NCBI RefSeq assembly: GCF_003449015.1
Contig: NZ_QRGD01000005.1
Span: 306,836 to 370,835 of the forward strand
From: Aureibaculum luteum
GTDB taxonomy: Bacteria > Bacteroidota > Bacteroidia > Flavobacteriales > Flavobacteriaceae
Reading direction: 5' to 3'
DNA length: 64,000 bases
Part shown: piece after piece, positions 36,005-45,093 of the stretch
Layout of the letters: each line of letters begins with the position of its first letter
Position numbering within the stretch: the stretch's first letter is position 1
Program-made: the position numbers and the translations under genes
The notes under the pieces: model-generated
The model's input: only the letters and a program-made list of their open reading frames with translations
Databases searched by the model: none
Told to the model about the DNA's origin: nothing

Positions 36005-37351
36005 TTAGTCTCTCTCAATCAATTTATTTGGAAATTGCACTAAACTTTCTGCACCGTTTTTTCCAATACTTGCAACACCAAATAAATAATTATCTATCAC
36101 TATATTCTTTAATGTATACGCTGTTACTTTACCTACAAACCGACTGTGTTGCCATTGGGGCGAAGTAGTGTCTCGCCAATAAATTTTATACCCCATTAAA
36201 TGATCATCTTTAACTTCATCCCATTGTAAACGTGTTGAGGGTTGCACTGCCCCACCAATTTTCACATTTTTCGGAGCTAACGGTGCCGAAGCCAATGAAG
36301 CTAAAGTCAACGCATTAACAGCCGTCAATTTTGAAGCATAATCAAAATTAACAGATTCAATTACATCTCCATATTCAATACCATTTTCTGTACGAATATC
36401 TTGGTGCTGTTGATTATAATTTTCGTGTATTTCCATTATGCGAACACCTGTAAAACCTGCATCATTGAAAGGTCTATGATGTCCACCTCTCCCAAACCTA
36501 TCCAATCTATAGATCATAATAGCATCCAAATTAGTCATATAATCATCTGTGATTTTATCAATATACCTTGCCAATTGCCGCGATGGTCCATCTACCTCAC
36601 CACCATAATAACGCATAACGGCTCTTTGTTTATCTGTTGTAGCCATAGAAATTGCCTCAGAAAAAACGCGAAATGTACTATTATCAATTACACCATCAAT
36701 ACCTTTTATATTACCAATCATATCATTGTTTATAACGCCAACAATATTCCATCCCTCTTCTTTTGCCACTTTTGCCATGTGTTGTCCACCAAATAAACCT
36801 TGTTCTTCCCCTGAGAGTCCCACATAAATAATAGAAACTGGAAATCTATATGTACTCAACACCCTCGCTGCTTCAATAGTTCCTGCCATACCCGAGGCAT
36901 TATCATTAGCTCCAGGTGAATCTGAAGTAAAATTATTAGCATCTGAAACACGGGAGTCTATATCACCAGACATAATTATATAGCTGTTAGGGTATTTTGT
37001 ACCTCGTTGAGTGGCCAATACATTTACAACATATGTATCTTTAACAATTCGTCTATTATCTTTTGGGACTAAATTACGCTGATAACTAACTTCTAAACAA
37101 TCATCACATGCTTTAGATATATTATCAAATTCTGACTTTATCCACCGTCGGGCAGCACCAATACCTCTTGTTTTTGAAACTGTATCTGACAACGTATGGC
37201 GTGTTCCAAAATTGACAAGCGTTCGTACATCTTTTTCAATGCGGTCAGCTGAAGGAGCCGCAGCAATTTCTGTTAGTGTTTTTGAAACATCGCTTTGAGC
37301 AGATGCTAATGTTGTAAATACGATTAAGATTAGTTCGGCTAGTATTTTCAT
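36005..37351 (-). CDS. secreted M28-family peptidase with an altered first metal site
   Basis: A 448-residue protein with a signal peptide (about 1-19, ending LASAQ). The M28 core has PGANDNASG (bridging Asp150), GLSGEEQGLFGG (Glu182/183) and GGHHRPFNDAGF near 305. The usual first Zn-ligand His, in the motif GxHxD, is Asp130 here (SGDIDSR). C-terminal residues about 365-445 look like a fibronectin-III-type domain. I recall SGDIDSR-type members elsewhere, so the change may mark a subfamily. Aminopeptidase activity is presumed, not shown. Confidence 0.82.
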   Translation of the reverse strand: MKILAELILIVFTTLASAQSDVSKTLTEIAAAPSADRIEKDVRTLVNFGTRHTLSDTVSKTRGIGAARRWIKSEFDNISKACDDCLEVSYQRNLVPKDNRRIVKDTYVVNVLATQRGTKYPNSYIIMSGDIDSRVSDANNFTSDSPGANDNASGMAGTIEAARVLSTYRFPVSIIYVGLSGEEQGLFGGQHMAKVAKEEGWNIVGVINNDMIGNIKGIDGVIDNSTFRVFSEAISMATTDKQRAVMRYYGGEVDGPSRQLARYIDKITDDYMTNLDAIMIYRLDRFGRGGHHRPFNDAGFTGVRIMEIHENYNQQHQDIRTENGIEYGDVIESVNFDYASKLTAVNALTLASLASAPLAPKNVKIGGAVQPSTRLQWDEVKDDHLMGYKIYWRDTTSPQWQHSRFVGKVTAYTLKNIVIDNYLFGVASIGKNGAESLVQFPNKLIERD

Positions 37352-37390
37352 TTTGTTATATTATTTAAATTTAAAAAAAGAGGCGATGCA

Positions 37391-37458
37391 TGGCAGATTA
37401 ATGGTAGATTAATGGTAGATTTAAATTATTCAATTTATCATCATCATCATCATCATCC
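37391..37458. repeat. short tandem repeats upstream of an OMP gene
   Basis: Two and a half copies of an 11-bp unit (AGATTAATGGT) at about 37394-37422, then a (TCA)n tract at about 37438-37458, in the divergent gap between the M28 gene and a small outer-membrane protein gene. Such tracts can vary in length by slippage. Confidence 0.5.
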
Positions 37459-37543
37459 ATTTGAATGATTTTTTGAAATAATGTAACTACGTATTCATTA
37501 GTTCAATTATTTCGCTATTTTCGTAAAAATAATTTAAAATACT

Positions 37544-38035
37544 ATGAAAAAGATACTTATAGTTTGTTTTCTATTAACATCTGCGTGTATATTTTCACAA
37601 AATGACGATAAACCTAATTTTTGGGATAATGTTCAATTTGGTGGTGGTTTAGGAGTAAATTTCAGTAATAATTACACTACCCTTTCTATTTCGCCAAGTG
37701 CTATTTACAACTTCAATCAATACGTTGCCGCTGGTCCAGGCTTGAGTTACTTATACTCTAAATACAGAGACGTAAAATCGAATGTGTATGGTGCAGGGCT
37801 TATAACCTTAATTAATCCGATACCAAATTTACAGTTTTCAGTGGAGTACGAGCATTTGTTTGTAACCCAAAAAATTGCCTTTGATAAAACAAATTTTGAC
37901 TATCCGTCATTGTATCTAGGTGCTGCTTACCGAATGGGTAATTTTTCTGCAGGACTTCGTTTTGACGTTTTATACGATAGCGATAAGACTATTTATTCTT
38001 CAGCCGTTTCACCAATTTTTAGATTTTATTTTTAA
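37544..38035 (+). CDS. small outer-membrane beta-barrel protein
   Basis: A 163-residue protein with signal peptide (about 1-18, ending CIFSQ). It has eight predicted alternating beta strands rich in Gly/Tyr/Asn and ends in the aromatic FRFYF signature of outer-membrane barrels. Homologues in Flavobacteria are often mislabelled as alpha-ketoglutarate decarboxylase; nothing enzymatic is visible. Function unknown. A TATTTTCG box near 37514 is a weak promoter candidate. Confidence 0.75.
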   Translation: MKKILIVCFLLTSACIFSQNDDKPNFWDNVQFGGGLGVNFSNNYTTLSISPSAIYNFNQYVAAGPGLSYLYSKYRDVKSNVYGAGLITLINPIPNLQFSVEYEHLFVTQKIAFDKTNFDYPSLYLGAAYRMGNFSAGLRFDVLYDSDKTIYSSAVSPIFRFYF

Positions 38036-38085
38036 AAATATTGCAAACAGACGCGATGCCTAATGCTTGGCTTAATGCTTCATTT

Positions 38086-39102
38086 TTATTTTTGCAATAC
38101 CTGTACTACATGTTCAACCATTTCATTAGTAATATCTAAATGAAATACCATTCGCAATTTACCTTGTCCCATTCCTGTAATTAAAATATTTTCTGATGCT
38201 AAATTATTTACAAAATCAGTATCATCAATATCATCATTAGTATAAAAAATAACAATGTTAGTTTCTACAGGTTCTACTTTTTTGATATAGCTGGAAGCCT
38301 CAAGAGCAGCTCCAACCTTTTTCGCATTGTTATGATCTTCCACTAAACGGTCTACATGATTATCTAAGGCATAGATTCCAGCCGCTGCTAAATAACCAAT
38401 TTGACGCATGCCACCGCCCATTGTTTTTCTATAACGCAACGCTTTTTTAATATGTTCATTTGAACCTAAAAGCAATGAACCCACTGGACAGCCTAATCCT
38501 TTTGATAAGCAAATGGAAATGGTATCAAACATAATTCCGTATTGTTGTGGTCGTTCTTTTTTAGCTATTAACGCATTGTATAACCTTGCTCCGTCCAAAT
38601 GCATCGCCAAGTCTTGTTGTTGACAAACCTGTTTAATTTTTTTAAGCTCTTTTAGATTCCAACACGCACCACCTGCTTTATTCGCTGTGTTTTCTATGGT
38701 TACCAACGTTGAAATTGCTTGGTGAATATCTTCTCTGTTACTCACTTTTTCCATGAGTTGCTCGGCTGTAAACATGCCTCTATCACCATCAATCAAATTA
38801 CAGGACACTCCGGAGTTAAAAGATACCCCACCGCCTTCATAATTATAAACATGACTCCATTTATCGCAAATAAGTTGTTCACCAGGTTGGGTATGTATTT
38901 TAACAGCCACTTGATTTGCCATTGTTCCTGATGGAAAAAATAAAGCAGCTTCCATTCCAAAAAGTCTTGCTATTTTTTCTTGTAGTTGATTTACAGTTGG
39001 ATCAGCGTTAAAAACATCATCGCCAACCTCAGCGTTGAACATGGCTTTTAACATTCCTTCAGTTGGTTTAGTAACTGTATCTGATAATAAATTTATTTGC
39101 AT
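38086..39102 (-). CDS. ltaE: low-specificity L-threonine aldolase (GntG-type)
   Basis: A PLP-dependent fold-type I lyase of 338 residues. It splits L-threonine or L-allo-threonine to glycine and acetaldehyde. It has DDVFNADPTVNQLQ near 28, FPSGTMANQVA near 57, HLDGARLYNA near 167 (PLP Asp) and the Schiff-base Lys in SICLSKGLGCPVGS near 197. Length and start are normal. Single gene, convergent with the barrel protein. Confidence 0.93.
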   Translation of the reverse strand: MQINLLSDTVTKPTEGMLKAMFNAEVGDDVFNADPTVNQLQEKIARLFGMEAALFFPSGTMANQVAVKIHTQPGEQLICDKWSHVYNYEGGGVSFNSGVSCNLIDGDRGMFTAEQLMEKVSNREDIHQAISTLVTIENTANKAGGACWNLKELKKIKQVCQQQDLAMHLDGARLYNALIAKKERPQQYGIMFDTISICLSKGLGCPVGSLLLGSNEHIKKALRYRKTMGGGMRQIGYLAAAGIYALDNHVDRLVEDHNNAKKVGAALEASSYIKKVEPVETNIVIFYTNDDIDDTDFVNNLASENILITGMGQGKLRMVFHLDITNEMVEHVVQVLQK

Positions 39103-39194
39103 TTTTATTAATTGTTTTAGTTAATTACACCCTATCCTCTTGTCGCATCCTTTTTATAAAAAAAGAGGGATTTATATTCTAATAATGAAAGTCA

Positions 39195-41594
39195 CTACTC
39201 CATCCCAATGGGTGAACCATCAGGAATTTTTGGTGCTTTTATCTTTTTAAAATTAGCAGGGATCTTTTTAAATTTTTCGATATTATTTACAAACTGGGTG
39301 TTTATCATTTTTTGAAGTTCGGTTGTTTTTGACGAGTTCAACCAACTTTCAAGCTCATTAAGTTTTGTGTTAACTATGGCATTTACTTGTGGGTAATTAT
39401 CTTCATGTGCAGCTAAAGCAAATAGCTGATTCAATACTTGTGCATTCACTATATTTTGCAACTCCTGATGATATGTATTTTCATGTTGTTTCTTAAAGGT
39501 CTCTTTTATCACTTCATCAATTACTTCAATAAGTCCCAATTGTGAAGCATCCAAACTTTTATGCTGCACTAAACGTGAAGCTCTTTGCGGATGGAATAAA
39601 AAGCTCAAGGTCATTTCTGAAGCGGTTTCTACGGCTCCAAAAGGGTCAAAAGAAACCCCATTTTTACTTTTAAAAGATTCTCTACTTCTACCATACCCCA
39701 TAGCTCTTGGTGGAAACAAATTCAATAACTTTTCGGGAATCGCAAGGTTTTCTACTGCTATTGTTTTTAATAAATTATCTAAAGCTTTACGTCCAATAAC
39801 CCCACTTACTCTTTTTACTATTTGCAAATTACCTCCCTTTACAGCATAACTATAATCCAATCCACCAATCATTTTAGCAGTGGCCTCGGTTTGATAACGA
39901 TGGAAAAAATACAAGGGTACAAAAACATCCTCTAACACAGAATAAGGTTCTTTTGATTTTATATTATCCTTAGAAAAATTAGCAATTGCCTTCTTTCTTA
40001 TTTTCAATACCTCAAGCAATTCATTAGCTGGATCAGATCCATTATCCCACAAATGAGCATAAGCATGTGCACTACCTGCAGGTCTCGCATCTTGATCTGA
40101 AATATATCGCATTCCATTCATAAATGCATTATTTAATATCTGCGGCAACATATCCTCTTCTTTTTGCCCATTGGGAAAATCCTGATACGAATAAGCTACA
40201 GTAACTTTATCCCAGTCGCCAATACCAACTGCATAAGCATCTGAAAAATCTATCTTTCCTTCTTTTAATTTAAGTTGTGGATGTGGATAGTCCATTACTG
40301 AACCTCTATTTTTTGTACTTGCCGCAAAATTATGAGCAAAACCAATGGTGTGCCCCACTTCATGAGCTGCCAATTGACGAATTCTTGCCAATGCCATTTC
40401 CAATGCAAAATTATCATCGGTGTTATTAGTAGCATATGGAGCTTGCAAGGCCTGTGCAATTAAAAAATCTTGACGAATACGCAAAGAACCTAGACTTACA
40501 TGGCCTTTTAAAATTTCTCCCGTTCTAGGGTCAGAAATACTACCACCATAACTCCAACCACGGGTAGAACGATGCACCCACTGAATTACGTTATATCTCA
40601 AATCTAATGGATCTGCACCTTCTGGAAGCATTTTAACTTGAAAAGCATTTTTATAACCAATTGCTTCAAAAGCCTCATTCCACCAACTAGCACCTTCTAA
40701 CAACGCCGACCGAACAGGTTCAGGAGCTCCACGATCCAAATAATACACAATAGGCTCTATAGCTTCACTTACAGCTATATTAGGGTCTTTTTTTTCTAAT
40801 CGGTGACGGTAGATAAATCGTTTTACAATAGACTCATTTACAGGTGTTGCATAATCCATATAACTCATCGGATAAGAACCCGAACGTGGATCGTACTTTC
40901 TCGTTTTATAATCATTATCTGGCAACTCAACAAATGAATGATGTTGACCCACTGTAACTGACGAAGCATCTGGCGTAACACTTCTTATATTAAATCCCTT
41001 AGCAGTCCCCTTAAAAGTTAACATTACATCAAATTCCACGTTCTTCGGAAAAGCCTTGGTACGCTCTAAATTAAAAGCACTGCGGCTTTTATCTAAACTG
41101 TAATTCCCTTGAGCATTCCGCTGTAATCTATTGGCCACACCATGAGCATCTCGCATTAAAAAATTGGTAGCATCTACCAAATAGCTCTTCTTTTTCTCTT
41201 CTTTAATCACAAATCCAAATAACACCGATTTTGCAAAAGCCTCTTCAATAGACTTTCTTTCCTCTACATTATCCGTTATAGCCCTATATGATAAATTTGG
41301 CTGAATTAATAAAATTTTATTCCCCGCTTTTTTAAATTTCACCACAACACCATCTCCCAATTGCCCTCTATCTAGACCAATATCGTTAGAACCTATACCT
41401 TCAGACAACGCGTTTACATATAAAAATTCTTTGTTTAATTCTTTTATTTCTAAGTAGATCTTATCCTCACCTTCATCATAATAGAAATTCAAATAGCCTT
41501 CATATTTAGTTACATTCTCGCTATCTTTAAAGAATTGAGCATGACCAAATTGAAAAAATAAGAATAAGAGCAAGGCTAAAGTTGATTTTTTCAT
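39195..41594 (-). CDS. secreted zinc metalloprotease of the DUF5117/DUF5118 group
   Basis: A 799-residue protein with a signal peptide (about 1-19, ending FGHAQ). N-terminal beta-rich DUF5118/DUF5117 regions precede the metzincin-like motif HEVGHTIGFAH near residue 408, with a downstream MDYPH-type Met-turn. The C-terminal third is helical. Such proteins are abundant in Bacteroidota and other marine bacteria and presumably degrade extracellular or periplasmic proteins, but specificity is unknown. Single gene, divergent from prfB with 97 bp between. Confidence 0.88.
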   Translation of the reverse strand: MKKSTLALLLFLFFQFGHAQFFKDSENVTKYEGYLNFYYDEGEDKIYLEIKELNKEFLYVNALSEGIGSNDIGLDRGQLGDGVVVKFKKAGNKILLIQPNLSYRAITDNVEERKSIEEAFAKSVLFGFVIKEEKKKSYLVDATNFLMRDAHGVANRLQRNAQGNYSLDKSRSAFNLERTKAFPKNVEFDVMLTFKGTAKGFNIRSVTPDASSVTVGQHHSFVELPDNDYKTRKYDPRSGSYPMSYMDYATPVNESIVKRFIYRHRLEKKDPNIAVSEAIEPIVYYLDRGAPEPVRSALLEGASWWNEAFEAIGYKNAFQVKMLPEGADPLDLRYNVIQWVHRSTRGWSYGGSISDPRTGEILKGHVSLGSLRIRQDFLIAQALQAPYATNNTDDNFALEMALARIRQLAAHEVGHTIGFAHNFAASTKNRGSVMDYPHPQLKLKEGKIDFSDAYAVGIGDWDKVTVAYSYQDFPNGQKEEDMLPQILNNAFMNGMRYISDQDARPAGSAHAYAHLWDNGSDPANELLEVLKIRKKAIANFSKDNIKSKEPYSVLEDVFVPLYFFHRYQTEATAKMIGGLDYSYAVKGGNLQIVKRVSGVIGRKALDNLLKTIAVENLAIPEKLLNLFPPRAMGYGRSRESFKSKNGVSFDPFGAVETASEMTLSFLFHPQRASRLVQHKSLDASQLGLIEVIDEVIKETFKKQHENTYHQELQNIVNAQVLNQLFALAAHEDNYPQVNAIVNTKLNELESWLNSSKTTELQKMINTQFVNNIEKFKKIPANFKKIKAPKIPDGSPIGME

Positions 41595-41675
41595 GGGTTA
41601 GATATTTTGGTTAAAACTACTAATTTAAATACACAAATTCAAGCTACTTAAATTATCTAATCTCATTTTTTAGTT

Positions 41676-41683
41676 TAATTTTG
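41676..41683 (+). promoter_or_regulatory. TAnnTTTG -7 box just before prfB
   Basis: TAATTTTG ends 8 bp before the prfB ATG. It implies a very short leader. The -33 position is not a clean match. Confidence 0.45.
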
Positions 41684-41691
41684 TTTTACTT

Positions 41692-42789
41692 ATGATTACA
41701 CAAGAAACCATAAAAGATATTGACGAGCGAATAATCAAGCTCAAAGATTACCTAAATATCGATCAGAAATTGATTGAAATTAGTAATGAAGAGGAAAAAG
41801 CTTCTAATCCCGATTTTTGGAATAACCCAAGAACCGCTGAAGTATTGATGAAATCTTTACGTGAAAAGAAAAAATGGGTAGAAGATTACAATCTACTGAT
41901 TACGCATGGAGAAGAACTGCAAATTCTATTTGATTTTTATAAAGAGGGTGAATCTTCTGAAGAAGAAATCATGAAAAGCTACCATAAGGCAAACAGCCTA
42001 TTGGAAGGTTTAGAGTTTAAAAACATGCTTTCTGACGAAGGTGATAATTTAAGTGCCGTATTACAAGTGACTGCGGGTGCCGGCGGAACGGAAAGTTGTG
42101 ACTGGGCCGAAATGTTAATGCGAATGTATTTAATGTGGAGCGAAAAACAAGGTTTTAAAGTAAAAGAACTCAACCTTCAAAGTGGTGATGTAGCTGGAAT
42201 AAAAACCGTAACTATAGAAATTGATGGCGACTTCGCTTTTGGTTATTTAAAAGGTGAAAACGGGGTACATAGACTCGTTAGAATTTCCCCTTTTGATAGT
42301 AATGCGAAACGTCACACCTCATTTGCTTCAGTTTACGTATATCCTCTAGCGGATGATAGTATTCAAATTGAAATTAATCCCGCTGATATATCATGGGATT
42401 TTGCCAGGTCAAGTGGTGCTGGTGGTCAAAATGTAAATAAAGTAGAAACCAAAGCTATTTTAACCCACCACCCTACAGGAATTGTAATTCACAATTCTGA
42501 AACACGTTCACAATTGGAGAATCGTGACAAAGCCATGGTGATGTTAAAATCGCAACTCTACGAAATTGAATTACAAAAGCAACGTGAAAAACGTGATGAA
42601 ATAGAATCGAATAAAATGAAAATTGATTTTGGTTCTCAGATTCGAAATTACGTTATGCACCCTTATAAATTGGTAAAAGACGTACGTACAGGTCATGAAA
42701 CTGGAAATGTAGATGCTGTGATGGATGGTGATTTAGATGGTTTTATCAAAGCCTTTTTGATGGCGGCAGGTCAGAAAAATGAATCGTAA
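41692..42789 (+). CDS. prfB: peptide chain release factor 2
   Basis: RF2 recognises UGA and UAA. The 365-residue protein has the SPF anticodon-like tripeptide (RISPFDS near 199) and the catalytic GGQ in SSGAGGQNVNK near 245. The reading frame is continuous. The place where E. coli prfB carries its in-frame UGA and programmed +1 frameshift (after residue 25) is simply coding here, so the autoregulatory frameshift is absent. It overlaps the next gene by 11 bp, so translation of the two is probably coupled. Confidence 0.96.
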   Translation: MITQETIKDIDERIIKLKDYLNIDQKLIEISNEEEKASNPDFWNNPRTAEVLMKSLREKKKWVEDYNLLITHGEELQILFDFYKEGESSEEEIMKSYHKANSLLEGLEFKNMLSDEGDNLSAVLQVTAGAGGTESCDWAEMLMRMYLMWSEKQGFKVKELNLQSGDVAGIKTVTIEIDGDFAFGYLKGENGVHRLVRISPFDSNAKRHTSFASVYVYPLADDSIQIEINPADISWDFARSSGAGGQNVNKVETKAILTHHPTGIVIHNSETRSQLENRDKAMVMLKSQLYEIELQKQREKRDEIESNKMKIDFGSQIRNYVMHPYKLVKDVRTGHETGNVDAVMDGDLDGFIKAFLMAAGQKNES

Positions 42790-44458
42790 AAAACAATATT
42801 TCTATTTGGCATTACTATGGTTAATTGTAATGTTACCCAACCTTCTATTGATCTTAATAGGAGAAGATTCCGTTGTCGCTTCGGGACTAAAAAAAATTGT
42901 GTTCTTTATTTTATGCGGTATTTTAATTAGCCTCCCTTTAGCCTTTTTAAAGCCAAAATATTTTGGATGGCTTACAATAATTCTCTTTCCTTTAATCATT
43001 TTTGAGCTTTCAATGATTTACTATTATAAAGCTCCTTCATCAGAAGAATCAATAAATTTATTATTTTTAACCAATTACCATGAAGTATCCGAGCTCATTA
43101 AAGGAAATTTACAAATTGTTTTATATACAATTATCTTTCTTTTTATAATAGTCTGGTTAAATACTAAGCTTAAAAAAGAGTTCAAACTTTTCAAAAAGCA
43201 AAAGATCGCTATCGGAATACTTTCAATTGTAATAATTGGAATTTTATATATTAGAAACATAAATGCAGCTCGTACATTACACGACAATTGGTCTGAAACT
43301 ATGGGTCTAGCAAACTTTTCATTGAATGTTCAATTCGGTAAAGTTTTTCCATTAGATATTGTGATGAAATTAAATAGTGTATCAAACGGCATTAAGAAAA
43401 GGAAAGCGTACAAACAAAACATTAAAGATTTTAAGTTTGGTGCTGTAAAAAATGACACACTAAAAGAGTCTGAAATTTATGTTTTAGTGATAGGTGAAAC
43501 TGCTAGAAAACATAATTTTAGCGTATACAACTATTCAAGAAAAACCACCCCATACTTAGATACCATTAAAAATGTAATTCCTTTTACAAATGTAAGTTCA
43601 GCCGCAAACTTAACTTCAATAAGTATTCCTTTTATTCTAACTAGAGCTACACCAAATAATTTAGAGGCTAAATTTAACGAACCCGCTGTAATTAATGCTT
43701 TTAAAGAAGCTGGTTTTAAAACCTATTGGATTACAAACCAATCCATAGGCGTTGGTAGTGTATTTGGATTTTACTCAAGTTTGGCCGATGTTTATAAAAA
43801 TACTGCCATTTCTTTAGATGCCGCAACTTATGATGACACAATATTTCCCGTTTTAGATTCAATTTTACAAGACACTAGCAATTCTAAAAAATTTATAGTA
43901 ATTCACACTATCGGAAGTCATTTTAGGTATAATTACCGATACCCAGAAACTTTTAATCAATTTAAACCAGCATTAACTAGAGGTCTTTCTCTTGAAAGCA
44001 CAACAAGTCTTTCGAACAAACAAGCTCTGATTAACAGCTACGATAATTCCATACTTTATACAGATTTTGTTTTGCATAATTTTATTGAACAACTTAAAAA
44101 AAAGAGATCAAATTCGTTTGTATATTATATTTCCGACCATGGTGAAAATTTATATGATGATGACAAAAACAAATTACTTCACGGTTATGTAAAACCCACA
44201 AAATATGAGTTTGAAATCCCATTAATAATATGGACTTCAGATAAATACAACAAAAACTACACTCAAAAAGTAGCTGATTTAAAAAGAAATCAACATCTTA
44301 AAATATCGTCTATCAATACTTTTAATACCCTGTTAGACATGGCTAATATTAGTTATCCATTAGAAAAAAAACAGCAAAGTTTTGCAGACAGTACTTTTAA
44401 CAAGAATCAAAACAGGTATCTTTACAACACAAATGGTAAAGTCATAAAACTAGATTAA
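42779..44458 (+). CDS. phosphoethanolamine transferase, EptA/sulfatase-fold
   Basis: A 559-residue inner-membrane enzyme. It has four or five N-terminal helices (about 8-28, 36-52, 62-80, 105-125 and 140-157) and a periplasmic sulfatase-like domain (about 230-530) with the nucleophile Thr in VIGETARKHNFSVYNYSRKTTP near residue 239, SHFRYNYRYPE and SDHGENLYDD metal sites. It adds phosphoethanolamine to lipid A or core sugars, which alters charge and polymyxin sensitivity. The start overlaps prfB by 11 bp; 2 bp after the stop the HAD gene begins, so the three genes form one operon. Confidence 0.9.
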   Translation: MNRKKQYFYLALLWLIVMLPNLLLILIGEDSVVASGLKKIVFFILCGILISLPLAFLKPKYFGWLTIILFPLIIFELSMIYYYKAPSSEESINLLFLTNYHEVSELIKGNLQIVLYTIIFLFIIVWLNTKLKKEFKLFKKQKIAIGILSIVIIGILYIRNINAARTLHDNWSETMGLANFSLNVQFGKVFPLDIVMKLNSVSNGIKKRKAYKQNIKDFKFGAVKNDTLKESEIYVLVIGETARKHNFSVYNYSRKTTPYLDTIKNVIPFTNVSSAANLTSISIPFILTRATPNNLEAKFNEPAVINAFKEAGFKTYWITNQSIGVGSVFGFYSSLADVYKNTAISLDAATYDDTIFPVLDSILQDTSNSKKFIVIHTIGSHFRYNYRYPETFNQFKPALTRGLSLESTTSLSNKQALINSYDNSILYTDFVLHNFIEQLKKKRSNSFVYYISDHGENLYDDDKNKLLHGYVKPTKYEFEIPLIIWTSDKYNKNYTQKVADLKRNQHLKISSINTFNTLLDMANISYPLEKKQQSFADSTFNKNQNRYLYNTNGKVIKLD

Positions 44459-44460
44459 AG

Positions 44461-45078
44461 ATGAACAAAATAGATACTATAATCTTCGACCTAGGCGGCG
44501 TTTTGATAGATTGGAATCCCAAATATGTATATCGAGAAGTATTTGATGGCGATGAAGTAAAGGTAGATTGGTTTTTGAACGAAATCTGCACTATGGACTG
44601 GAATGTAGCACACGATGCAGGACGTTCGCTAAAGGATGGCACAGAACTCTTAATTAAACAATACCCGCAATACGAAGCATGGATTCGAATTTATTATGAC
44701 AGATGGGCAGATATGTTGGGTGGCCCAATAAAAGACTCCGTAAACGTGTTAAATAAGCTCAAAAAAGCAAATAGCACACAATTGTATGCTTTAACCAATT
44801 GGAGTGCAGAAACGTTCCCTGTAGCTCTAGAGCGATATGATTTCTTGCAAGACTTTAAGGGTATTGTAGTATCTGGTACTGAAAAAACAAGAAAACCTTT
44901 TGCCAAAATCTATGAAATAATCTTAGATAGATATACCATAACACCTGAAAAGGCTGTTTTTATTGATGATAACTTAGATAATGTAAAAGCGGCTCAATCC
45001 TTAGGTATTATCGGCATTCATTTCCACAATGCTCAACAATTAACTCAAGAACTGAACCGCTTAGGAGTTCAATTTTAA
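44461..45078 (+). CDS. HAD-IA family phosphatase (YihX-like)
   Basis: A 205-residue HAD hydrolase. Motif I is IIFDLGGVLIDWNP near residue 7, motif II is ALTNWSAE near 112, the Lys is in TRKPFAKIYE near 142 and motif IV is VFIDDNLDNV near 166. It resembles YihX (alpha-D-glucose-1-phosphate phosphatase) and haloacid-dehalogenase-like family members. The substrate is unknown. It begins 2 bp after the phosphoethanolamine transferase gene. Confidence 0.87.
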   Translation: MNKIDTIIFDLGGVLIDWNPKYVYREVFDGDEVKVDWFLNEICTMDWNVAHDAGRSLKDGTELLIKQYPQYEAWIRIYYDRWADMLGGPIKDSVNVLNKLKKANSTQLYALTNWSAETFPVALERYDFLQDFKGIVVSGTEKTRKPFAKIYEIILDRYTITPEKAVFIDDNLDNVKAAQSLGIIGIHFHNAQQLTQELNRLGVQF

Positions 45079-45093
45079 AAGATTTTTGACGTT

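Noticed and set aside
38039..38097. TATTGCAAA...TTTTGCAATA inverted repeat between the barrel protein and ltaE
   Set aside because: The arms are about 40 nt apart and one lies in the ltaE coding end; too weak to call a terminator.
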